A stretch of DNA of 13,004 bases, taken from positions 1 through 13,004 of the forward strand of contig JAITKG010000093.1 of NCBI GenBank assembly GCA_031278495.1. Reading direction: 5' to 3'. Below, in pieces: positions 5,965 through 13,004 of the stretch. The position numbers and the translations under genes are program-made. Every line of letters starts with the position of its first letter. Position 1 is the stretch's first letter. Source of the stretch: Prevotellaceae bacterium (GTDB lineage: Bacteria > Bacteroidota > Bacteroidia > Bacteroidales > UBA932). The notes beneath the pieces are model-generated. The model saw only the letters and a list, made by a program, of their open reading frames with translations. It was not told the DNA's origin and searched no databases.

Positions 5965-8551
5965 CCGCCGTGTGCGTACGGTCGGCGAGCAGCTTGCCAA
6001 CCAGTTTAGCGTGGGTTTGGCGCGCATGGCGCGTACCATTCGCGAACGGATGAACGTACGCGATAATGAAGTATTTGTACCAACCGATTTAATTAACGCG
6101 AAAACGCTGTCTTCCGTGATTAACTCGTTTTTCGGAACGAGCCAGTTGTCGCAGTTCATGGATCAGACCAACCCACTGGCGGAAATGACGCATAAACGTC
6201 GTATGTCTGCCCTTGGTCCCGGCGGTTTGTCGCGTGAGCGCGCAGGCTTTGAAGTGCGCGACGTGCATTATACGCATTACGGGCGGTTATGCCCGATTGA
6301 AACGCCGGAAGGTCCGAATATCGGTTTAATTTCTTCGTTGTGCGTGTATGCGCGTATCAATGATTTGGGCTTCATTGAAACGCCATACCTGAAAGTAGAA
6401 GGCGGAAAAGTTGAACGCTCTGCGAAAAATGTGGTGTACATGAGCGCCGAAGAAGAAGAATATAAAATGGTGGCGCAAGCTAACGCCAGCATTAACGATA
6501 AAGGCGAATTTACGGATGACCGCGTTAAATGCCGCTACGAAGCCGACTACCCGGTGGTAACCTCCGATAAAGTGGACTTGGTGGATATTGCGCCAAACCA
6601 AATTGCGTCGGTAGCCGCATCGTTAATTCCTTTCTTGGAACATGATGACGCTAACCGTGCATTGATGGGTTCTAACATGATGCGGCAGGCTGTTCCGTTA
6701 GTCCGCCCGCAAGTGCCTATCGTTGGAACAGGCTTGGAAAGTTATGTAGCGCGCGACAGCCGTACGCAAATTACCGCCGAAGGAAAAGGCGATGTCGTGT
6801 ATGTGGACGCCAACGAAATTCATATTAAATATGAACGGAGCGAAACGGAACGTTATGCAAGTTTCGACCCGGAAGTCAGCATTTACAAATTACCGATTTA
6901 CCGTAAAACCAACCAAAGCACCACCATTCACTTGCGACCTACGGTACGTAAGGGAGATAAAGTGGTGGAAGGACAAATCCTCACGGATGGTTACGGGACG
7001 CAAGATAGCGAATTGGCATTAGGCACTAATTTGAAAGTGGCATTTATGCCTTGGAAAGGTTACAATTTTGAAGACGCTATTGTGCTTTCGGAACGCTTGG
7101 TGCGCGAGGATGTCCTGACTTCTATCCATGTGGATGAATACATCATGGAAGTGCGCGACACGAAACGCGGCTTGGAAGAATTAACCAATGATATTCCAAA
7201 TGTGAGCGAAGAAGCCACGAAAAATTTGGATGAAAACGGTATAGTCCGCGTTGGCGCAAACGTAGAGCCCGGCGATATTTTGATTGGCAAGATAACACCG
7301 AAAGGTGAAAGCGACCCGTCGCCGGAAGAAAAATTATTGCGTGCTATTTTCGGCGATAAAGCCGGCGATGTGAAAGACGCTTCATTACGTGCAACGCCTT
7401 CGTTATATGGTACGGTTATCGAACGCCGCTTGTTCTCCAAAGTAGCGAAAGAAAGCGGAAAGAAGGGTAAACAAGCCAGCAAACTGCAAATGCAAAAAGT
7501 AGATGACGAGTTTGAAAAGAAAGCAAAAATATTGAAGGAACAGCTCGTCGAAAAATTATACAGGCTATTGGAAGGCAAGACCGCTCAAGTTGTTTCGGAT
7601 ATTTATGGCGCTGAAATTATCGGCAAAGGCATGAAGTTTACGCAACGCGGATTGATGGCTATTGATTACGAAAATATCAATCCGAACAAGTGGACGAACG
7701 ATAAAGATGCGAATACGCTTATCAAAAAAACCATCAACAATTATTTGATACGTTACAAGGAATATGATGCGGAAGTGAAGCGTATCAAGTATAACCTGAC
7801 TATTGGCGATGAATTGCCTTCGGGTATTATTCAATTAGCGAAGGTATATATCGCGAAAAAACGCAAAATCAAAGTAGGTGATAAAATGGCGGGACGCCAC
7901 GGAAACAAAGGTATTGTAGCGCGTGTTGTCCGCGACGAAGATATGCCATTTTTGGAAGACGGCACTATTGTGGATATTGTATTAAATCCGTTGGGCGTGC
8001 CTTCGCGTATGAACTTGGGGCAAATTTACGAAACTGTGTTGGGATGGGCAGGCAAGGAGCTTGGATTGAAATTCAGCACGCCTATTTTTGACGGCGCAAC
8101 TTTGGAACAAATTACGGAATACACCGAAAAAGCGCAACTCCCGATGTATGGGCGCACTTATTTGCGCGACGGCGGCACCGGCGAATTATTCGATCAACCG
8201 GCAACCGTCGGCGTGATTTACATGATTAAACTCGGACACATGGTGGACGACAAAATGCATGCACGTTCTATCGGTCCCTATTCGCTGATTACGCAACAAC
8301 CATTGGGCGGTAAAGCCCAGTTTGGCGGGCAGCGTTTTGGGGAAATGGAAGTTTGGGCGCTCGAAGCGTTTGGCTCTTCAAATATTTTGCAGGAAATCCT
8401 GACAATTAAATCCGATGACGTTAACGGGCGTGCGCGCGCTTATGAAGCCATTGTGAAAGGCGAGCCGATGCCTGCGCCGGGAATTCCCGAAGCATTGAAC
8501 GTTATCCTGCATGAGTTGCGGGGCTTGGGTTTGAGCCTTCGGTTAGAATAA
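5945..8551 (+). CDS. rpoB: RNA polymerase beta subunit, C-terminal part (rpoB, frame broken)
   Basis: This frame holds the rest of beta: fork, external domains, hybrid-binding and flap domains and the C-terminal clamp anchor. Homology begins at Leu5 (base 5957, E. coli Leu448), so the nominal ATG at 5945 and residues MILT are probably a by-product of the frame break. With residue offset 443 to E. coli, the rifampicin cluster lies at 64-92 with Gln70, Asp73, His83 and Ser88 (E. coli 513, 516, 526, 531) unchanged, so no common resistance allele is seen. The active-site segment [10 protein letters not shown] (647-656) retains both lysines (E. coli 1065 and 1073). Joining 407 residues, one His and these 864 gives about 1272, the normal Bacteroidota length. 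The pair overlaps by 20 bases. Confidence 0.95.
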   Translation: MILTLSNRRVRTVGEQLANQFSVGLARMARTIRERMNVRDNEVFVPTDLINAKTLSSVINSFFGTSQLSQFMDQTNPLAEMTHKRRMSALGPGGLSRERAGFEVRDVHYTHYGRLCPIETPEGPNIGLISSLCVYARINDLGFIETPYLKVEGGKVERSAKNVVYMSAEEEEYKMVAQANASINDKGEFTDDRVKCRYEADYPVVTSDKVDLVDIAPNQIASVAASLIPFLEHDDANRALMGSNMMRQAVPLVRPQVPIVGTGLESYVARDSRTQITAEGKGDVVYVDANEIHIKYERSETERYASFDPEVSIYKLPIYRKTNQSTTIHLRPTVRKGDKVVEGQILTDGYGTQDSELALGTNLKVAFMPWKGYNFEDAIVLSERLVREDVLTSIHVDEYIMEVRDTKRGLEELTNDIPNVSEEATKNLDENGIVRVGANVEPGDILIGKITPKGESDPSPEEKLLRAIFGDKAGDVKDASLRATPSLYGTVIERRLFSKVAKESGKKGKQASKLQMQKVDDEFEKKAKILKEQLVEKLYRLLEGKTAQVVSDIYGAEIIGKGMKFTQRGLMAIDYENINPNKWTNDKDANTLIKKTINNYLIRYKEYDAEVKRIKYNLTIGDELPSGIIQLAKVYIAKKRKIKVGDKMAGRHGNKGIVARVVRDEDMPFLEDGTIVDIVLNPLGVPSRMNLGQIYETVLGWAGKELGLKFSTPIFDGATLEQITEYTEKAQLPMYGRTYLRDGGTGELFDQPATVGVIYMIKLGHMVDDKMHARSIGPYSLITQQPLGGKAQFGGQRFGEMEVWALEAFGSSNILQEILTIKSDDVNGRARAYEAIVKGEPMPAPGIPEALNVILHELRGLGLSLRLE
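5953..5964 (+). other. Frame break in rpoB at the DDIDHL motif
   Basis: The bases are gac-ctt-gag-taa in frame 0 and c-ttg-agt-aac in the +1 frame. The family motif requires Asp-His-Leu-(Gly/Ser)-Asn-Arg-Arg; here Asp (5953-5955) is followed by a lone C (5956) and then Leu-Ser-Asn-Arg-Arg (from 5957). Restoring two bases (a CAC or CAT codon) repairs both the frame and the invariant His. The site is not in a homopolymer run. It coincides with the junction between the lobe and the fork region of beta. Confidence 0.95.
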
Positions 8552-8585
8552 AAATAATATAGAATAATTAAAGTCAATAAGAAAT

Positions 8586-11500
8586 ATGGCGCTGAAAAAA
8601 GAGAATAAGCAAAAAAGCAACTTCAATAAAATTACTATTGGGTTGGCTTCGCCTGAAGAAGTGCTGGAATACTCCAGCGGCGAGGTGTTGAAGCCTGAAA
8701 CCATCAATTACCGCACATATAAACCGGAACGCGACGGGTTATTTTGCGAACGCATATTCGGACCGTCGAAAGACTACGAATGCCATTGCGGGAAGTATAA
8801 ACGCATCCGCTATCGTGGAATCGTTTGCGACCGTTGCGGGGTGGAAGTTACCGAGAAAAAAGTACGCCGCGAACGTATGGGGCATATCACGCTTACGGTG
8901 CCGGTGGCGCATATTTGGTATTTCCGTTCAACGCCCAATAAAATCGGGTATTTATTGGGTATTCCTGCAAAAAAACTGGAAGCTATCGTATATTACGAAC
9001 GTTACATCGTAGTGCAGCCGGGCGTTGCAGTGAAAGACGGCGTGAAAGCAAACGATTACCTGTCGGAAGAAGAATACCTTCATATAAGGGAGTCTTTGCC
9101 TAAGGAAAATCAATTGCTCGACGATGAAGACCCCAATAAATTCATTGCCGGCATGGGCGCGGAAATATTATTGAAAATGCTTTCGAGGCTGGATTTGGAC
9201 GCTTTGTCGTATGACTTGCGCCACAAAGCCGATAACGAAACATCGCAACAACGCAAGGAAGAAGCATTGAAACGCTTGAGCGTAGTGGAAGCTTTCCGCG
9301 AATCGAAGCATATCAACAATCCCGAATGGATGATTATGAAAGTCATCCCGGTTATTCCGCCGGATTTGCGCCCGTTGGTGCCGTTGGATGGCGGGCGTTT
9401 CGCTACGTCCGACCTGAACGATTTGTACCGTCGCGTAATTATTCGCAATAACCGTTTGAAACGCTTGATTGAAATCAAAGCGCCCGAAGTGATTTTGCGC
9501 AATGAAAAACGCATGTTGCAGGAAGCGGTGGATTCATTGTTCGACAACTCGCGCAAATCGAATGCGGTAAAAACCGATTCGAACCGTGCGTTAAAATCGC
9601 TTTCCGATAGCTTGAAAGGCAAGCAGGGACGCTTCCGCCAGAATTTGCTCGGTAAACGCGTAGACTATTCGGCGCGTTCGGTAATTGTGGTCGGTCCGGA
9701 ATTAAAAATGCACGAATGCGGTTTGCCGAAAGACATGGCAGCCGAGCTTTACAAGCCGTTTGTCATTCGTAAGTTGATAGAACGCGGTATTGTGAAAACT
9801 GTAAAATCGGCGAAAAAAATAGTAGACCGTAAAGACGCCGTAGTATGGGATATTTTGGAAAATGTGATGAAAGGGCATCCGGTATTATTGAACCGCGCCC
9901 CTACGTTGCACCGCTTGGGTATTCAGGCTTTCCAGCCGAAATTGATAGAAGGTAAAGCTATCCAGTTGCACCCGTTGTCGTGTACGGCTTTCAATGCCGA
10001 CTTCGACGGCGACCAGATGGCCGTTCACTTGCCATTGGGCAATGCCGCCATCCTGGAAGCGCAGTTATTGATGCTTGGTTCGCACAACATCTTGAATCCC
10101 GCAAACGGCGCGCCTATCACAGTGCCTTCGCAAGACATGGTCTTGGGTCTGTACTATATTACCAAAGCCTTGAAAGGCGCGAAAGGAGAGGGATCGGTAT
10201 TTTATGGTCCAAAAGAAGTAACGATTGCCTACAACGAAAAAGCAGTGGATTTGCACGCGGTGATTAAAGTGCGCGTGAACCTTTGGCAGCCCGACAATAC
10301 TTACAAAAGCGAAGTAATAGAAACTACGGTAGGGCGCATATTATTTAACCAGGTAGTGCCTAAAGAAGCCGGATACATCAACGAAGTATTAACAAAAAAA
10401 TCACTGCGCGATATTATCGGGAAAGTATTAAAAATAGCCGGCGTGGCGGTTACATCCAAGTTTTTGGACGATATTAAGAATCTCGGCTACCAAATGGCAT
10501 TCCGTGGCGGTTTGTCGTTTAACTTGAGCGATGTGATTGTTCCGAAAGAAAAAGAAAAATTGGTGAGCGAAGGCTATGCGTCTGTTGAAGAAGTGGTGAA
10601 CAACTACAACATGGGTTTCATTACAAACAACGAACGCTACAACCAGATTATTGATATTTGGACGCACACTAACGCCAAACTTACGCAAACGGTGATGAAA
10701 CAACTGTCGAGCGACAAAGGCGGTTTCAACTCTGTATACATGATGTTGGATTCCGGCGCGCGTGGCTCGAAAGAACAAATTCGCCAGTTGACAGGTATGC
10801 GCGGTTTAATGGCGAAACCGCAAAAATCAGGCGCAACAAGCGCAGAAATTATTGAGAACCCGATTTTGTCAAACTTCAAAGAAGGACTGTCGGTGTTGGA
10901 ATATTTTATTTCCACACACGGTGCGCGGAAAGGGTTGGCGGATACGGCGCTGAAAACGGCGGACGCCGGTTACCTTACCCGCCGCCTCGTGGACGTATCG
11001 CAAGATGTAATCATCAATGAAGACGATTGCGGTACATTGCGCGGTCTGGTCGCTTCGGCTATCAAGAACAACGACGAAGTGGTCGAATCGCTTTATGACC
11101 GTATCTTGGGACGCACCTCCGTGCATGACGTTACCCATCCGCTGACGGGGGAACTGATTGTAGCGGCAGGCGAAGAAATAACCGAAAGCATTGCGCAAAC
11201 CATCGAAGCCTCGCCGATTGAACAGGTGGAAATCCGTTCGGCATTAACCTGCGAATCGAAAAAAGGTATTTGCGCCAAATGTTATGGGCGCAATCTTGCT
11301 ACCGGTCGCATGGTGGAACGCGGCGAAGCGGTCGGCGTTATTGCGGCGCAGTCTATCGGCGAGCCGGGAACGCAGTTAACTTTGCGTACTTTCCACGTCG
11401 GCGGTACGGCTTCGAGTATTGCATCCGACAATAAAGTTATTGCACGTTACGACGGCAGGCTGGAAATTGACGAATTGCGCGTAGTGAATAAACTTTCCGA

Positions 11501-12848
11501 CAACGGCTCGAAAGTCGATATTGTTATCGGGCGGCTGGCGGAAATGCGTATCGTCGATAAAAATACAGACATCGCGCTCTATCACCACAGTATTCCTTAC
11601 GGCGCGCAGCTTTATATGAAGCATGGCGCGGATGTAAAAAGAGGCGATTTGATTTGCGAATGGGATCCATACAACGCCGTGATTATTTCAGAACTTTCCG
11701 GTAAAATAGCGTTCGACAGCGTAGTCGAAGGCGTTACATTCCGCGAAGAAACGGACGAAACAACCGGCTACCGCGAAAAAGTAATCATTGAATCCCGCGA
11801 CAAATCACGCAACCCGACGGTACGTATTTTGGACGCAAAAGGCGATGAAATTAAACAATACAACTTGCCGGTGGGCGCTCACATCATGGTGAATGAGGGC
11901 GACAAAGTAAATTCGGGCGATATCCTCGTGAAAATTCCCCGAGCAGTCGGCAAGTCGGGCGATATCACCGGCGGTTTGCCGCGCGTTACCGAATTGTTTG
12001 AAGCCCGCAACCCGTCGAATCCTGCGATTGTTTCCGAAATTGACGGCGAAGTTGTCATGGGCAAAATTAAACGCGGTAACCGCGAAATTATTGTGCGTTC
12101 AAAATTGGGCGAAGAAAAAAAATATTTAGTGCCTTTGTCGAAACAGATTCTGGTGCAGGAAAACGATTATGTACGCGCCGGGACGCCCCTGTCCGACGGC
12201 GCAATTACGCCGCTGGACATCCTGAATATTCAAGGACCCACGCGCGTGCAGGAATATATTGTGAATGAAATTCAGGAAGTGTACCGCCTGCAGGGGGTAA
12301 AAATTAACGACAAACATTTTGAAGTTATCGTGCGCCAGATGATGCGCAAGGTCGAGATTGTAGAGCCGGGCGATACCCGCTTCCTCGCCGAACAACTGGT
12401 AGACAAATGGGATTTCATGTATGAAAACGATTCGCTGTACGATAAAAAAGTAGTGCAGGACCCGGGCGATTCAACGACCTTGAAAGCCGGGCAAATGATT
12501 ACGGCGCGCAAGTTACGCGACGAAAATTCAGCGCTTAAACGCAGGGACTTGAAATTAGTGGACGCCCGCGATGCATTGCCCGCTACTTCTAACCAGATAT
12601 TGCAGGGGATTACCCGCGCGGCATTGCGTACAACCAGTTTTATGTCGGCTGCTTCGTTCCAGGAAACCACAAAAGTATTGGGCGACGCCGCTATTCATGG
12701 CAAGGAAGACTTGTTGGAAGGCTTGAAAGAAAACGTGATTTGTGGACACCTGATACCCGCCGGAACGGGCATGCGTTACCTCGACAAATTAGTCGTTGCC
12801 TCTATGAGCGACTACGAACGCATGAAAAAGAAAGCCGAAAAAGATTAA
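8586..12848 (+). CDS. rpoC: RNA polymerase beta-prime subunit
   Basis: Beta-prime carries the catalytic centre of RNA polymerase. The 1420-residue product is intact. The N-terminal zinc ribbon has Cys66, Cys68, Cys81 and Cys84. [12 protein letters not shown] (from 356) and the Mg-binding loop NADFDGDQM with Asp472, Asp474 and Asp476 follow. The bridge helix surrounds [17 protein letters not shown] (776 onward). The second zinc site is Cys815, Cys889, Cys896 and Cys899. The trigger loop shows Arg934 and His937, then is interrupted by an insertion of roughly 190 residues resembling the SI3 beta-barrel insertion of E. coli, after which [21 protein letters not shown] resumes the core. A short insertion near 753-760 ([11 protein letters not shown]) is, as I recall, usual for Bacteroidota. 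It starts 34 bases after rpoB, in an A/T-rich context without Shine-Dalgarno. Confidence 0.99.
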   Translation: MALKKENKQKSNFNKITIGLASPEEVLEYSSGEVLKPETINYRTYKPERDGLFCERIFGPSKDYECHCGKYKRIRYRGIVCDRCGVEVTEKKVRRERMGHITLTVPVAHIWYFRSTPNKIGYLLGIPAKKLEAIVYYERYIVVQPGVAVKDGVKANDYLSEEEYLHIRESLPKENQLLDDEDPNKFIAGMGAEILLKMLSRLDLDALSYDLRHKADNETSQQRKEEALKRLSVVEAFRESKHINNPEWMIMKVIPVIPPDLRPLVPLDGGRFATSDLNDLYRRVIIRNNRLKRLIEIKAPEVILRNEKRMLQEAVDSLFDNSRKSNAVKTDSNRALKSLSDSLKGKQGRFRQNLLGKRVDYSARSVIVVGPELKMHECGLPKDMAAELYKPFVIRKLIERGIVKTVKSAKKIVDRKDAVVWDILENVMKGHPVLLNRAPTLHRLGIQAFQPKLIEGKAIQLHPLSCTAFNADFDGDQMAVHLPLGNAAILEAQLLMLGSHNILNPANGAPITVPSQDMVLGLYYITKALKGAKGEGSVFYGPKEVTIAYNEKAVDLHAVIKVRVNLWQPDNTYKSEVIETTVGRILFNQVVPKEAGYINEVLTKKSLRDIIGKVLKIAGVAVTSKFLDDIKNLGYQMAFRGGLSFNLSDVIVPKEKEKLVSEGYASVEEVVNNYNMGFITNNERYNQIIDIWTHTNAKLTQTVMKQLSSDKGGFNSVYMMLDSGARGSKEQIRQLTGMRGLMAKPQKSGATSAEIIENPILSNFKEGLSVLEYFISTHGARKGLADTALKTADAGYLTRRLVDVSQDVIINEDDCGTLRGLVASAIKNNDEVVESLYDRILGRTSVHDVTHPLTGELIVAAGEEITESIAQTIEASPIEQVEIRSALTCESKKGICAKCYGRNLATGRMVERGEAVGVIAAQSIGEPGTQLTLRTFHVGGTASSIASDNKVIARYDGRLEIDELRVVNKLSDNGSKVDIVIGRLAEMRIVDKNTDIALYHHSIPYGAQLYMKHGADVKRGDLICEWDPYNAVIISELSGKIAFDSVVEGVTFREETDETTGYREKVIIESRDKSRNPTVRILDAKGDEIKQYNLPVGAHIMVNEGDKVNSGDILVKIPRAVGKSGDITGGLPRVTELFEARNPSNPAIVSEIDGEVVMGKIKRGNREIIVRSKLGEEKKYLVPLSKQILVQENDYVRAGTPLSDGAITPLDILNIQGPTRVQEYIVNEIQEVYRLQGVKINDKHFEVIVRQMMRKVEIVEPGDTRFLAEQLVDKWDFMYENDSLYDKKVVQDPGDSTTLKAGQMITARKLRDENSALKRRDLKLVDARDALPATSNQILQGITRAALRTTSFMSAASFQETTKVLGDAAIHGKEDLLEGLKENVICGHLIPAGTGMRYLDKLVVASMSDYERMKKKAEKD

Positions 12849-12886
12849 GGAAGTTACCTGCGAAATTTAAAGATTTAAAAAAAACC

Positions 12887-12918
12887 GCCGGCGCATTTCT
12901 GCACCGGCAGTTCTTTTT
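12887..12918 (+). terminator. Terminator of the rpoBC operon
   Basis: The arms gccggcgca (12887-12895) and tgcaccggc (12900-12908) pair around the loop tttc with a single C/A mismatch, and are followed by TTCTTTTT (12911-12918). A run of eight A residues precedes the stem and could pair with the T tract to give bidirectional function. It begins 38 bases after the rpoC stop and probably ends the whole transcript. Confidence 0.8.
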
Positions 12919-12931
12919 GCACCCGGCGTTC

Positions 12932-12971
12932 AGTTGAAAGTTGAAAGCTTTTTTTAGTTGAAAGTTGAAAG
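12932..12971. repeat. Duplicated heptamer repeat downstream of rpoC
   Basis: The 16-base unit agttgaaagttgaaag occurs twice (12932-12947 and 12956-12971), 24 bases apart start to start. Each unit is two copies of the heptamer agttgaa plus ag. The two units are separated by C and seven Ts. Similar short AACTTTCAACTTTC-type arrays occur between genes in Bacteroidales as far as I recall, but I cannot search for them here. No coding potential is seen in this stretch. Confidence 0.75.
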
Positions 12972-13004
12972 TTTCCGCCGCGTCAGCCAAATTAGTCACA
13001 TTAG

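Noticed and set aside
6134..6220. Possible rifampicin-resistance substitutions in rpoB
   Set aside because: The key positions equivalent to E. coli Gln513, Asp516, His526 and Ser531 are all unchanged; Thr in place of Asn518 is, as I recall, normal in this phylum.
7060..7578. 172-codon open frame on the - strand inside rpoB
   Set aside because: It is a Ser-rich mirror of a highly conserved beta region with no independent support; similar mirrors occur over rplJ, rpoB and rpoC.
11400..12230. Possible extra domain or fusion in rpoC after the trigger loop
   Set aside because: The segment aligns by motif with the SI3 sandwich-barrel insertion known in E. coli beta-prime ([19 protein letters not shown]), so it is a normal lineage feature.
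1..13004. CRISPR arrays, insertion sequences, prophage, defence or other accessory systems
   Set aside because: No spaced repeats, transposase motifs, integrase, attachment sites or atypical genes are present; every gene belongs to the housekeeping tuf-rpoBC cluster.

Overview
The window carries a conserved translation/transcription gene block of a Bacteroidota bacterium, most likely from the order Bacteroidales; I cannot name a genus. The grounds are the gene order (tRNA-Gly, tRNA-Thr, tuf, tRNA-Trp, secE, nusG, rplK, rplA, rplJ, rplL, rpoB, rpoC), start codons preceded by A-rich stretches instead of Shine-Dalgarno motifs, SecE of about 64 residues, and RpoB and RpoC of about 1270 and 1420 residues with the insertions usual for that phylum. 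All genes lie on the + strand. There is no CRISPR array, insertion sequence, prophage or accessory cargo, and no gene-free stretch longer than 300 bases.

Layout: 1-40 is the 3' half of a tRNA-Gly(UCC); 47-118 is tRNA-Thr(GGU); 196-1383 is tuf (EF-Tu). A 145-base spacer holding a long hairpin leads to tRNA-Trp(CCA) at 1529-1599. From 1708 to 4626 run secE, nusG and the ribosomal stalk/L1-arm genes rplK, rplA, rplJ and rplL, tightly packed (12-18 base gaps) except for a 66-base gap before rplL. A strong intrinsic terminator or attenuator at 4662-4696 separates rplL from rpoB. rpoB (4735-8551) and rpoC (8586-12848) encode the beta and beta-prime subunits of RNA polymerase. A terminator follows rpoC, then a short AT-rich stretch with a duplicated heptamer repeat at the window end.

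The products work together: EF-Tu brings aminoacyl-tRNA to the ribosome, L11/L10/L7-L12 form the stalk that recruits EF-Tu and other GTPases, L1 forms the E-site stalk, NusG couples polymerase to ribosome and Rho, SecE belongs to the SecYEG translocon, and RpoB/RpoC are the catalytic core of RNA polymerase.

The one real anomaly is in rpoB. The reading frame breaks at 5956/5957, inside the near-invariant DDIDHL(G/S)NRR motif. The codon for the conserved His (E. coli beta His447) is reduced to a single base, so frame 0 ends at a TAA at 5962-5964 and the rest of the protein continues in the +1 frame. Everything on both sides is well conserved. A two-base loss in the read or assembly is the simplest explanation, but a real mutation, recoding or a split beta subunit cannot be excluded from sequence alone. 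I found no convincing new system here.
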